DNA of 64,000 nucleotides from Effusibacillus pohliae DSM 22757 (GCF_000376225.1 NZ_AQXL01000127.1:1-64000), one strand, 5' to 3'; numbered from the stretch's first letter, positions 37,670-46,373 are shown. Notes: a model not told the origin generated them from the sequence alone. A program made the numbers and translations.

Positions 37670-39514
37670 GTGGATGTATTTGAAACAGGGGTTAGGGATA
37701 GTTTTACCAAACACAGAGGTCCGGTTACAAGCGTGGCTCAGGTTGGGACAACGCAAAATGTAGTCACGTCGGCTTATGATGGGGCCGTTGCAATGTTTGA
37801 TTTGAATAACGGAAGTGCAAGATTATTAGGCTACCATAATCATTTGGTAAACCGAATAGTTGTTAACAAAGAAGGAACAAAAGCCGCTTCGTGCTCTTCT
37901 GATTACACAATTAGAATTTGGAATCTTCAAACATGTGAGGTGGAAAAAATACTATGTGGGCACAGTGATGATGTCGAGGATTTCGGTTTTGTGTCCGAGC
38001 ATGTTGGGGTATCTGCTTCGCGGGATCAACGGATTTTAGTTTGGGATTTGACAACAGGCGCGATTGAGAATGTCTTAGAGGGACATGAAAAGGATGTATT
38101 GTCTTTGGCGTATCACGAAGGAAAAATATATTCCTCCGGAGACGATAAAACACTGCGGGTTTGGGACTTGCAAACGGGTCAAATACTCAATATGTGGGGA
38201 CCTTTTGAAGTCGAAACGGATACGTGTGCGATTGATGTGCATCACAACCGTGTGATTCTTGGATGTGATGACGGATATATACGTGTTTTTGATATTGAAA
38301 ATGGTTTATTACTTTCCGAGATTCAAGCACATCGTTCCGGAATTAAAAAAGTGTCCATTTCACCAGTATCTGGCGACATTTTATCTGCTGCTTACGACCA
38401 ACAACTTTTGATTTGGGATGCAGAATCCTTTGAATTAAAGCTGTGGTTAGAAAATTATCCTACAAAATGGGAACGTTCTTTGACATGGTCAACAAACGGG
38501 GAGACTGTCCTGGCAGGTACATTTGACGGAACGGTGTTAGCGTGGGATGTACTTACTGGGAAGTTTTTGCAAGAGGTTGGCAACGAAGGTGACGTTAAAG
38601 GAAATCCCTGTTTTAACGATGTGGCCGTCACAGATAATGGTGAACTCGCCTTGGTTAGTGATGACGGGTATATCCGACTGAAAAAAATCACACGAGAATC
38701 CGTACTGTCAGAAGCATTTGAGCCGGTTTCCGGAAGATTTCTTATGAATGGTGTGTCGATAAACGAAAAATATAACTTGGTTGTGGGAGGAGCACACAAC
38801 CAAAAACTGCACATTTTCACCAATGCGAATGGAAATTTGTGTGATGGAAAAGAAGTATGGATTGGGGAAGGTCCGATCAATACAATTCGGATTTCTGAAC
38901 ATCCTGGATATGAAGGTGAGTCATTTGTAGGTTGCTACAGCGGTGCGATTGTTAGAGTGGGCCGGGATGGGAGTATTAAGGGCCACCTTCGTGTTCATGA
39001 CGGTGCAGTCAAAGCATTACGGCTCCATCCGAAAAAAACATTAGGACTAAGTTGTTCCGCGGCTGGAGAATTATTGTCATGGACTTATGAAGGAGAGGTT
39101 CTGCACCGCTACTTGGGACATACGGCCATTATCAATGATACAGATATGGATCCTACTGGGAAATTTTTTGCAAGTGTATCGAGGGATTTCACATTAAAGG
39201 TATACGAATTCTTTACTGGTAGATTACTGCATTCATTCAGTCTTGGCAGACGATCCTTGAAATCCGTTTGTTTCTATGATGAAGACACGATTGTTGTGGG
39301 AGATTACTGGGGGCATTTAGTCAGAGTACAACTTTCTAAGGGTGATGTGTTACGCCGTAAGATCGCGGGTAACGGAATCAGCAGTTTGGCTCGCATGAAT
39401 AACCAGATTGTGGCTGTTTCTTATGACGGCGGAATTTATTTCGTTAACCCTTACGAACTCACGAATTTGAAAACGATAAAGGAAATGGAGCAAAAAGTTT
39501 TACAGGCGAGGTGA
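37670..39514 (+). CDS. WD40-repeat protein (ToxC-like)
   Basis: The GTG at 37670 lies behind TATGGGGGT and gives 614 residues, enough for about 14 repeats of 42, that is, two seven-bladed propellers. Clear repeats end in IRIWNLQT, ILVWDLTTG, LRVWDLQTG, LLIWDAES and LKVYEFFTG, with GH/H starts such as LCGHSDDVED and LEGHEKDVLS. No catalytic motif, signal peptide or membrane helix is seen. A WD-repeat protein next to a GTP cyclohydrolase II, a methyltransferase and an FGE-like protein is the toxoflavin tox gene set. Its role is inferred from that context only. Confidence 0.88.
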   Translation: MDVFETGVRDSFTKHRGPVTSVAQVGTTQNVVTSAYDGAVAMFDLNNGSARLLGYHNHLVNRIVVNKEGTKAASCSSDYTIRIWNLQTCEVEKILCGHSDDVEDFGFVSEHVGVSASRDQRILVWDLTTGAIENVLEGHEKDVLSLAYHEGKIYSSGDDKTLRVWDLQTGQILNMWGPFEVETDTCAIDVHHNRVILGCDDGYIRVFDIENGLLLSEIQAHRSGIKKVSISPVSGDILSAAYDQQLLIWDAESFELKLWLENYPTKWERSLTWSTNGETVLAGTFDGTVLAWDVLTGKFLQEVGNEGDVKGNPCFNDVAVTDNGELALVSDDGYIRLKKITRESVLSEAFEPVSGRFLMNGVSINEKYNLVVGGAHNQKLHIFTNANGNLCDGKEVWIGEGPINTIRISEHPGYEGESFVGCYSGAIVRVGRDGSIKGHLRVHDGAVKALRLHPKKTLGLSCSAAGELLSWTYEGEVLHRYLGHTAIINDTDMDPTGKFFASVSRDFTLKVYEFFTGRLLHSFSLGRRSLKSVCFYDEDTIVVGDYWGHLVRVQLSKGDVLRRKIAGNGISSLARMNNQIVAVSYDGGIYFVNPYELTNLKTIKEMEQKVLQAR

Positions 39515-39520
39515 CCACTG

Positions 39521-40267
39521 ATGCTGACAAAAAGTCTCCCATACAGAGATGTTATATTGTCCCGTTGGCAAGTGTTAAAGGATGAAAAAGGAGAAATTAT
39601 GTATCTGTTCGGACCAAATAAACTTCCTATAAAAATTAATAACAAAGTGTTTTACTTTAATTGGTATACATGGCTCAAGGATGAACACCTTTCTGAACAC
39701 ATAGAAGAATTTCTTGAAAGTATAACTCTGAGAGACTTTTCCAGTGTTCAGCAAAGTTCCTTATTGACTTACGGCGATTTTTCTAACGCCGATGCGGTTA
39801 AAATTCGCCTTCATAGCATTTGTCATACAGGAGATATTTTTGGAAGTCAGCGTTGTGACTGTGGAAGTCAGTTTCGAGAAGCACTTAAACAAATTGTAAA
39901 TTTTGGGGCTGGCGGAATCTTTTATATCGCCAATCATGAAGGGAGAGGGATAGGGTTATTTAACAAAGCGTTAGTCTATGCCCTGCAGGAACAAGGATTG
40001 GATACTGCTGAGGCCAACCTTACTTTAGGATTCCATGTGGATCTGCGTCGTTATGATGAGGTGGTTACTGTTCTGAAATACTTACGGAGAAAACCTGTAA
40101 TTCTCTTAAGCAATAATCCTGAAAAGGCTCAATTCCTTAGCGATCATGGAGTGTCCATTTCAGAGATTGAGCCATTGGCGGGAGAAGTCAACGAATATAA
40201 TTATGTCTATTTAGCTACGAAAGCAAAGGTATTTTCTCATAACATCAAATTGCCAAAACACGATTGA
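39521..40267 (+). CDS. GTP cyclohydrolase II (ToxB-like)
   Basis: The enzyme opens GTP to 2,5-diamino-6-ribosylamino-4-pyrimidinone 5'-phosphate, formate and pyrophosphate. The 248-residue product has all active-site features: LHSICHTGDIFGSQRCDCGS with the zinc cysteines 101, 112 and 114, then NHEGRGIGLFNKALVYALQ and DTAEANLTLGF with the catalytic Tyr/Arg region, and LLSNNPEK. An extra N-terminal region of about 90 residues is absent from RibA proteins. It stands apart from any rib genes, so it probably feeds a pyrimidine-derived natural product, as ToxB does for toxoflavin. The ribosome site overlaps the end of the WD40 gene. Confidence 0.92.
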   Translation: MLTKSLPYRDVILSRWQVLKDEKGEIMYLFGPNKLPIKINNKVFYFNWYTWLKDEHLSEHIEEFLESITLRDFSSVQQSSLLTYGDFSNADAVKIRLHSICHTGDIFGSQRCDCGSQFREALKQIVNFGAGGIFYIANHEGRGIGLFNKALVYALQEQGLDTAEANLTLGFHVDLRRYDEVVTVLKYLRRKPVILLSNNPEKAQFLSDHGVSISEIEPLAGEVNEYNYVYLATKAKVFSHNIKLPKHD

Positions 40268-40284
40268 TGGAAAGGGAGAAAAAT

Positions 40285-41250
40285 ATGGAGTTTATTAACT
40301 TTATCCAAGATAAAAGATTGAAGAGGTTCACCCAAAAATTAGGAAATACTCCTGTTGTTGAAATCCCTGCAGTACCTGGTTCGGGTAGAATTTTTGCTAA
40401 ATGTGAGTGGTATAATCCAACGGGATCGGTTAAAGACCGAGCTGCTTATGAAATGATGATGGATGTTCTATTAGAGAAAGAGAGAAATAACCAGCAGCAT
40501 CTGCATATTCTCGAGTACAGTGGAGGAAACCTAGGGATTTCACTTGCTACTATTTGTAATTTGTTGGAGATCAATCTTACTCTTGTACTTAGCTCCGGTT
40601 CGCACAAAAGTCTTCTTAAAAAGTTGCAAATGCTTGGGGCCAAAGTAGAGCTTGTGGACAAACAAAAAGGATTTTGGGGTGTAATGGAAACGGCGTTTCG
40701 GTTAAGTGAATCGAGTGATTCGTATACTTTTCTTTATCAACATAGGAATGAAGCCAATTTTAGGGCACATAGAAATGGGACGGCAATCGAAATATTAAGA
40801 CAAATACCCAATCAAATTGATGCATGGGTGGCTTCCATTGGAACGGGAGGCACACTGATGGGAGTCTATGAAACTTTATCTTCCAAATACCCGAATATTC
40901 AACTTCACGCTGTTACTCCCGCTGAACTTCCTTACGGGAGTGATCAACCTCCAAACGGTCTGCGTAAATTTGCGGGATCGGGAGGATTGGGTTGTGGAAG
41001 AAAGCAGTATTTTGTTGAACGTAATGAAGGGGAAGTAACTCGTCATTGGACATACAGGTTCGAGGAGACTTTGGAAGAGGCGAAAAGGTTTTACGTAGAG
41101 ACGGGAGTTCAAATTGGAACTTCCGCAGCAGCAAATTTGCTGGCTGCCCGTAGCATTGCTGCCGAATTGGGAACGAATTCTACCGTTGTCACCATCTTTC
41201 CGGATGCGGGTGCACCTGAAGAATGGAGTGAAATTTATGGACAAAATTGA
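40285..41250 (+). CDS. Cysteine-synthase-like PLP enzyme (fold type II)
   Basis: I start at ATG 40285, 7 bases after AAAGGGAG (321 residues); an ATG at 40267 is possible. The PLP lysine is Lys50 in YNPTGSVKDRAAYEMM. The substrate loop reads YSGGNLGISLA (usually SGNTG) and the phosphate loop is SIGTGGTLMGVYE. This family performs beta-replacement on O-acetyl- or O-phosphoserine; members such as SbnA make non-protein amino acids, for example diaminopropionate. The N-for-T change next to the loop glycine suggests an unusual substrate. In this cluster it may supply an amino acid for the ATP-grasp ligases; that is inference. Confidence 0.85.
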   Translation: MEFINFIQDKRLKRFTQKLGNTPVVEIPAVPGSGRIFAKCEWYNPTGSVKDRAAYEMMMDVLLEKERNNQQHLHILEYSGGNLGISLATICNLLEINLTLVLSSGSHKSLLKKLQMLGAKVELVDKQKGFWGVMETAFRLSESSDSYTFLYQHRNEANFRAHRNGTAIEILRQIPNQIDAWVASIGTGGTLMGVYETLSSKYPNIQLHAVTPAELPYGSDQPPNGLRKFAGSGGLGCGRKQYFVERNEGEVTRHWTYRFEETLEEAKRFYVETGVQIGTSAAANLLAARSIAAELGTNSTVVTIFPDAGAPEEWSEIYGQN

Positions 41251-41896
41251 TTCGCCTGAAGAATATAGCATCAAACTTAGAAATAGTTTTGCCAGTAGTT
41301 ATCAGACAGGGACGGACCTGTGGTCAAAGGATCAAGGTCTCACAGACATCGCTTTATTTTTGTTAAACCATCTGAACAAAGAATCTCCACAACATGTCTT
41401 GGACATAGGGACGGGAAATGGTAGACATGCGGAGCTATTTTTGAGAAAGGGGTTTCGTTATACGGGTATTGATATATGCCCTCATAGTGATTGGGAACGT
41501 TACAAGAGTCTTTATTCCAATCGCGTAATGTTTGTAAACTCATCATTTCTTGAATGGCAATGGCAACATAAAGAAACTTTTACTGCCGTCCTCGACAACG
41601 GATGCTTTCATCATCAGCATCCGGAAGAATATACATTATATCTGCAAAAGATACATCATCTGTTACATGACAGCGGACTTCTGGCGTTGGGATTGTACAC
41701 CGTTGATGAGCACGAAAGAGCAGGGAATTTTCATGTCATGCCCAGTGGAAAATATAAACGTCATTTTTCCCAACAAGAGATTCTATCATTGCTCAATGAG
41801 AATGGGTTTGTTTGTCTACAAATGAAAAGAATCCTTGTGCAAGATCGAAACCGTTATTATCTGGCTGTTTTATCACAGAAAAAATTGGAGGAGTAG
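41237..41896 (+). CDS. SAM-dependent methyltransferase (class I; ToxA-like by context)
   Basis: The ATG at 41237 overlaps the previous gene by 14 bases and gives 219 residues. Motif I VLDIGTGNGRH lies at 54-64 and the acidic residue of motif II is in FRYTGIDI. A segment TAVLDNGCFHHQHPEEY, resembling the DxGxFHH block of thiopurine/tellurite-type methyltransferases, follows near 116. The gene set suggests it N-methylates a heterocycle, as ToxA does in toxoflavin; sequence alone cannot show the substrate. Confidence 0.88.
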   Translation: MDKIDSPEEYSIKLRNSFASSYQTGTDLWSKDQGLTDIALFLLNHLNKESPQHVLDIGTGNGRHAELFLRKGFRYTGIDICPHSDWERYKSLYSNRVMFVNSSFLEWQWQHKETFTAVLDNGCFHHQHPEEYTLYLQKIHHLLHDSGLLALGLYTVDEHERAGNFHVMPSGKYKRHFSQQEILSLLNENGFVCLQMKRILVQDRNRYYLAVLSQKKLEE

Positions 41897-41899
41897 AGT

Positions 41900-42460
41900 A
41901 TGAATATTCTAGTAATCAATGGAGGGCCGCGAGAAAACTCGAATAGCCGCGGTGTAGCCAAGTATGCAAGGGAACTTTTCGAAAATCGTGTAGCAAATGT
42001 GAATTACTTTGATGTTAGGAATAATCTGCTTCCTGTTTATTTAGGTGATGAAGAACAAAATCAACACCAGGAGGTAAATAAACTTCGCAGGTATGCCCAA
42101 GAAGCGGATGGTTTCTTTATCTGTACGCCAGAATACCACAATGGAATGAGTGGTGCTCTGAAAAATGCATTTGACTTCCTAGGAAAGACCCACTTTAACG
42201 GCAAACCTGTTGTAATAACTGCAACAGCCGGCGGGGGTAAGGGTGGTATAAACGCCTTGAATAATCTAAGACTTGTATTGCGTGGTGTGTTTGCTATCGT
42301 TTTACCGCAACAAGTCGTTTTTGATCTTTACATGTTCAATGAAGAAGGCGCCTTACTCCATGAGGATGGGAAAAATCAGGTTTCACAGTTGGTAGACAAT
42401 CTCATTTTTGTTACCAATTTATTTGTATCAAATAATCGCAAAGAAATGGGGAAATGTTAA
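41900..42460 (+). CDS. NAD(P)H-dependent FMN reductase, flavodoxin-like
   Basis: The ATG at 41900 follows TTGGAGGAGTAGAGT. The 186-residue product begins with the flavodoxin phosphate loop NGGPRENSNSRGVAKYA and carries the family signature TPEYHNGMSGALKNAFDFL near 76-94, then GKPVVITATAGGGKGG. Such enzymes reduce FMN, quinones or azo/nitro groups. In the cluster it may provide reduced flavin or adjust the redox state of the product. Confidence 0.88.
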   Translation: MNILVINGGPRENSNSRGVAKYARELFENRVANVNYFDVRNNLLPVYLGDEEQNQHQEVNKLRRYAQEADGFFICTPEYHNGMSGALKNAFDFLGKTHFNGKPVVITATAGGGKGGINALNNLRLVLRGVFAIVLPQQVVFDLYMFNEEGALLHEDGKNQVSQLVDNLIFVTNLFVSNNRKEMGKC

Positions 42461-42676
42461 TTGAATAACTGTACGATTGTTATCGGAGGGATTCCATCCG
42501 ATTTTCAAAAACAAGAAACGTTGATTGCGATTCTGCGGAAAGACCAGATAACACCCGAGATAATCACTTTTTGTGAGGAATTTTATGTCCTTGATTTTGA
42601 TGAACGTCAAATCAAAGAGCTATTAGCTGAACTGGGAAAACATTATAATATCGTACAGATAATTGTTAATGATTAG
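42461..42676 (+). CDS. Small 71-residue protein of unknown function
   Basis: The TTG at 42461 directly follows the stop of the FMN reductase, with ATGGGGAAATG upstream as ribosome site. The sequence begins NNCTIVIGGIPSDFQKQ and ends with IVQIIVND, alternating strand- and helix-like segments (beta-alpha-beta-alpha-beta), so a small ferredoxin-like fold is plausible. No cysteine motif, leader peptide cleavage pattern or carrier-protein serine motif is seen. I do not recognise a family. Its place in the operon argues that it is translated. Confidence 0.6.
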   Translation: MNNCTIVIGGIPSDFQKQETLIAILRKDQITPEIITFCEEFYVLDFDERQIKELLAELGKHYNIVQIIVND

Positions 42677-42737
42677 TTATTTTAATATCAAATAAGTTGA
42701 TTATATCCTATTTAATCCATTTGGGTAGGTGAATCCA

Positions 42738-43958
42738 ATGGAACAAAAGAAATTATTAATGGTCACTCCGTGGCTACGTTTTGTTGAAAAAGCAAAAGAG
42801 GAGGATTTTTACCTCATTGCTCTTTGGGATAAGAAAACAAAGGGCAAAGAATTTTTACCTCAGATAGCTAAACTGGCCGATGAGTTGTACGTTTTCGACG
42901 TTAATAATTTTATGCGTTTAGAAGGTATTGTTGAGATGATTCAGTCAAGGAATCCAGTTGACTATATTTATCATATTGGTCGAGAAGACAACATGCAGGA
43001 GACGTACCAAATTGCGGAGAGGTATGGTTGCGCTTTAAATTCATCCAAAACTATTAAATTGATTAACGACAAATATTTCATGCGCAGGTTATTGCAGGCT
43101 CATCAAATATCTACAGTTAAATTCCAGTTTGCTGAAAAGACAAAAGATGTACTGCGCATGATGGACAAATTCGGTTTCCCATTGGTTTTGAAACCTACAA
43201 AGATGTCCGGAAGCAGAGGGGTCTACCTGTGTAACGACCAGGAAGATGTGCAGCAATGGATAAAGTTTATGGAACAGTATGATTATCGAGGGCCATTCTT
43301 AATGGAAGAGTACCTACAAGGACCTGAAGTCAGCGTGGAAACATTAACTATAAACGGAAAACATTATATAATCGGAATAACAGATAAGATAAAAACGACT
43401 CCTCCTCTATTTGTTGAACTGGGGCATGTACATCCTTCACAGTTGGGAAGGGATATTCAGGAACAAATACATGAGATGGTCATCCGGTTCCTCACAGCTG
43501 CAAATTATCAGTTCGGACCTACTCACACAGAATTAATAATTACACAAGATGGACCTAAAATTGTGGAATCACAGGCCAGATTAGGTGGTGACAGAATCCC
43601 AACATTGGTGCATTTAGCGACTGGGATAGAATTGGAATCTGCAGTTTTTCAAGGTATAAAAGGGATTCATCCTCCGATTCCCCAATCCAACGGGGTTGCC
43701 ATGATCAGATATTTCCAATGGCCACCTGGTTATATTGAAAGTATTGAAGGGGTGGATAAAGTCAAAGAACTTCCTTATGTGATTCATTTCGAAAATACCT
43801 TGCAAGCAGGAGACGTTGTACCGGTTATTAGAGATTCTGCCAGCAGATACGGTTATGTTATTGTGTTTGCAAAAACTTTTGAAGAGGTCAAAGAAAAAAT
43901 GGAAATGATTATATCTATGATTCAGGTAAGAATCAGGAAAAATGACTCGGCTTGCTGA
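42738..43958 (+). CDS. ATP-grasp ligase 3
   Basis: I start at ATG 42738 behind GGTAGGTG (406 residues; GTG 42729 is in frame). The ATP-grasp core is intact: FPLVLKPTKMSGSRGVYLC near 148, FLMEEYLQGPEVSVETLTI near 190, TELIITQDGPKIVESQARLG near 262 and a C-terminal domain. The motifs match ATP-grasp ligase 1 closely (ESQxRxGG), so the two are paralogues of the BacD-like group. IS debris follows directly, separating it from the exporter. Confidence 0.88.
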   Translation: MEQKKLLMVTPWLRFVEKAKEEDFYLIALWDKKTKGKEFLPQIAKLADELYVFDVNNFMRLEGIVEMIQSRNPVDYIYHIGREDNMQETYQIAERYGCALNSSKTIKLINDKYFMRRLLQAHQISTVKFQFAEKTKDVLRMMDKFGFPLVLKPTKMSGSRGVYLCNDQEDVQQWIKFMEQYDYRGPFLMEEYLQGPEVSVETLTINGKHYIIGITDKIKTTPPLFVELGHVHPSQLGRDIQEQIHEMVIRFLTAANYQFGPTHTELIITQDGPKIVESQARLGGDRIPTLVHLATGIELESAVFQGIKGIHPPIPQSNGVAMIRYFQWPPGYIESIEGVDKVKELPYVIHFENTLQAGDVVPVIRDSASRYGYVIVFAKTFEEVKEKMEMIISMIQVRIRKNDSAC

Positions 43959-44109
43959 CTTCATTCGTAAATGAGAGTTTTGCATTGGTTAAAACTTGAT
44001 TCACATGAGCGATTAAACTTATTCTTTTCTGTATTGGATCTTCGACCTTATGCCAAGGAATCGAGTAGTTCATCACCCCAAGGAGCCAAAGGTTGTAACG
44101 AGAAGCGAT
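43959..44109 (-). mobile_element. Possible short transposase N-terminus fragment
   Basis: The minus strand from about 44,073 reads MNYSIPWHKVEDPIQKRISL and then IAHVNQVL. This looks like the N-terminus of IS481/IS3-type transposases (PWxxxxPMxxRxxFI). It breaks off after about 40 residues. Very short, so low confidence. Confidence 0.25.
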
Positions 44110-44500
44110 ATTACGAGCCCTCTTGGTGGCTCCGCTAGAAGGGATTTCGACCTTTACGGCCTTTCGGAACCGGTTTGTTTCTGCCCTGCGATACCGTTAC
44201 CGATGTGGTTTCGCTTGACAGGAAGCCCCTCGGTTTCGACACTGAGTCGTGTATTTCTGAGGATTGTTCAAAAAGGACTGGCAGAAAAACTGTTCAACGA
44301 TTTGGTTCAACAGTGCCGGTTGGAAGGGATTATCGACGGGAGTCACACAGCCAATGAAGGCTCGGATCGGAGCGTTTGACCGAAACCAGCCAAAGTCCCG
44401 ATGCCAACAAACCGGAAATGCTTCATGGGGTGCCAAATTTGACTCATTTGGCAATAAGATCACTTGGTTTGGCTATCAAATTCATCTTGCCGAAAATCGC
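44110..44500 (+). mobile_element. Degenerate DDE transposase fragment (IS5/IS1182-like)
   Basis: Broken plus-strand frames give LAEKLFNDLVQQCRLEGIID then GSHTA, followed by AFDRNQPKSRCQQTGNASWG and KFDSFGNKITWFGYQIHLA. This is the central catalytic region of an IS5/IS1182-type DDE transposase, with at least two frameshifts. No terminal repeats are visible. Confidence 0.65.
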
Positions 44501-45024
44501 TACAAGGAGCGGCATACGGCCATGCGGATTCAAATGCGTCTGATGAAGGAATGCGAAGATTACGACGCGTCCTATCCCTGGTGCAACGCTATGTGAAACG
44601 GCTGTGGGATCAACGCCATGAAGAGGGAACGCAACAGCACGTGTGGCACCCGGGTGAGGCTCAGGCCGACTTCGGCGAAGCGGATTTCTACGACGGAAGC
44701 GGCGAAAGAAAACCGGCAAGTATCTTTGCCTCAGTTTCCCGAACAGCAACGTAGCCTACGTGCAGCTTTTCGGCGGAGAGACGGACCGTGACCGATGCGC
44801 AGGCCTTCAACCAGGAACTGCTAAGCCGCTTGGAAGCCGACTGGAAGCGCGAGCATTACAAGAAAGGGTTGACGATTGAGCGCCTTTAATTTGAAGAAGA
44901 TCGCCGCGCCTTCCTGTATCTACCGAAGTCCCCGATGATTGACCGCCTCGCACACCATGGACACCTTCTCGTATTCGAAGGCGAAAGCTATAGGATGAAG
45001 CATGAGTTGATGAAACAAAGGTAA
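44500..45024 (+). mobile_element. IS21 remnant: IstA pieces joined to the IstB C-terminus
   Basis: Plus-strand frames read RHEEGTQQHVWHPGEAQADF then GEADFY, the integrase core of IstA, later AYVQLFGGET, and HYKKGLTIERL with FEEDRRAFLYLPKSP, the IstA C-terminal region. Immediately after, DRLAHHGHLLVFEGESYRMK matches the end of IstB. Most of IstA's end and nearly all of IstB are deleted, and several stops and shifts are present. The element is dead. Confidence 0.75.
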
Positions 45025-45095
45025 AAAATACCCATGTGCTTTCTGTATCGTGAGTGCAAAAGGAAGGTATTTTGTTAGTGAGGGAGGACTGGATA

Positions 45096-46373
45096 ATGCG
45101 ATTTAGAGATTTGCACATAAATATAAAAACGAGGCTAATAGTTAGTTTTTTTCAAAGAGCTAGTCAATCCATGGTTTTTCCTTTTATGTCCATTTATTTT
45201 GCGGATCATTTTGGCCCAACAATTGCCGGTCTTCTCATGTTAGCAACGGTTATTGCTGGTTTATTATCCAGTTTTTTTGGTGGTTACTATGCGGACGTTA
45301 AAGGAAGAAAAAAAGTCTTAGTTGTTTCGGAACTGATTCGTTTTGTTTCTTTACTTTTTTTAGCAGTGGTTAATTCAGATTGGATTCATATACCAATAAT
45401 AACCTTTTTTCTTTTTTTAATAAATATTATACTTATTAGTATATCTACTCCGGCTAACGAAGCTTTAATCATTGATGTAAGTACAACTGAGACAAGAAAA
45501 TATGTATACAGCATTTCTTATTGGGTCACCAATTTTTCTCTTGCGATTGGAGCGATGTTTGGGTCTTTTTTTTACAAGTCAAACTTTTTTCAGCTGGTGA
45601 TTATTATGGCATTATCGTCCTTACTTTCTTGCATAATTATCCATAAATTCGTTACGGATACGTTTCGGTTGAAGGGGCCAGTCGAGAAAGTTTCAATTGT
45701 TAATATTTTCCGAAGTTACAAAACCGTTTTTCGAAATCGTTTATTCATGAAATATTTCCTTATTGGGGTACTAATGCTAGGCGTTGAAATGCAGTTGGGA
45801 AATTATATCAGTGTTAGGTTGGCTAAAGAGTTTGGTACTCAATCAATACCTGAGGTTTCGGTATTTATTGGAAATATCGATGGCATTAAGATGTTTGGGA
45901 TAATTAGAACAGTAAACACGGTGTTAGTAGTTTTGCTTGCTTCAGTTGTTGCCAGGATATCTCATTATATCTCTGATCGCATTTCTTTTTATCTAGGAGT
46001 TTTATTATTCGTCAGTGGATATGCAGTATTGGCAATTAGCAACGATGTGTGGATTTTGTTACTTGCTGCGTTGGTATTTACTTTAGGAGAGCTAATTTAT
46101 GTTCCCGTATTCCAAGCCATGTTTGCAGAAATTATTCCTGTGGATGCTAGAAGTAAATACTCAGCTGTCAACAAATTGAATGTACGGGGGGGGATGATCT
46201 TAGGCTCTCTTGGGATAACGGTTGGAGTATTATTCCCTTCTTGGTTCATGGCACTTCTGTATATGGTGATTGGATTTGTTAGTATATATGTTTATCGAAA
46301 TCTGCTTCATTATTTTCAAGATCAACAGAATAAAACAAGTCATTTAGAGTCCGGTGATTTAGTTCAGTCTTAG
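45096..46373 (+). CDS. MFS exporter of the biosynthetic cluster
   Basis: The ATG at 45096 lies behind GAGGGAGGA and gives 425 residues with about 12 membrane helices. The conserved cytoplasmic loop between helices 2 and 3 is GGYYADVKGRKKVLVVSE (the MFS GxxxDxxGRK motif), typical of drug-efflux MFS proteins. The gene is very AT-rich, like the biosynthetic genes upstream. It may export the cluster product or give self-resistance. Its own promoter is not obvious; IS debris now lies between it and ligase 3. Confidence 0.87.
   Translation: MRFRDLHINIKTRLIVSFFQRASQSMVFPFMSIYFADHFGPTIAGLLMLATVIAGLLSSFFGGYYADVKGRKKVLVVSELIRFVSLLFLAVVNSDWIHIPIITFFLFLINIILISISTPANEALIIDVSTTETRKYVYSISYWVTNFSLAIGAMFGSFFYKSNFFQLVIIMALSSLLSCIIIHKFVTDTFRLKGPVEKVSIVNIFRSYKTVFRNRLFMKYFLIGVLMLGVEMQLGNYISVRLAKEFGTQSIPEVSVFIGNIDGIKMFGIIRTVNTVLVVLLASVVARISHYISDRISFYLGVLLFVSGYAVLAISNDVWILLLAALVFTLGELIYVPVFQAMFAEIIPVDARSKYSAVNKLNVRGGMILGSLGITVGVLFPSWFMALLYMVIGFVSIYVYRNLLHYFQDQQNKTSHLESGDLVQS

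Noticed and set aside
34194-39514. Reading the FGE-like, WD40 and ATP-grasp genes as an anti-phage defence island
   Set aside because: No nuclease, NTPase sensor, reverse transcriptase or effector toxin is present, while cyclohydrolase, methyltransferase, PLP enzyme, reductase and exporter all fit biosynthesis.
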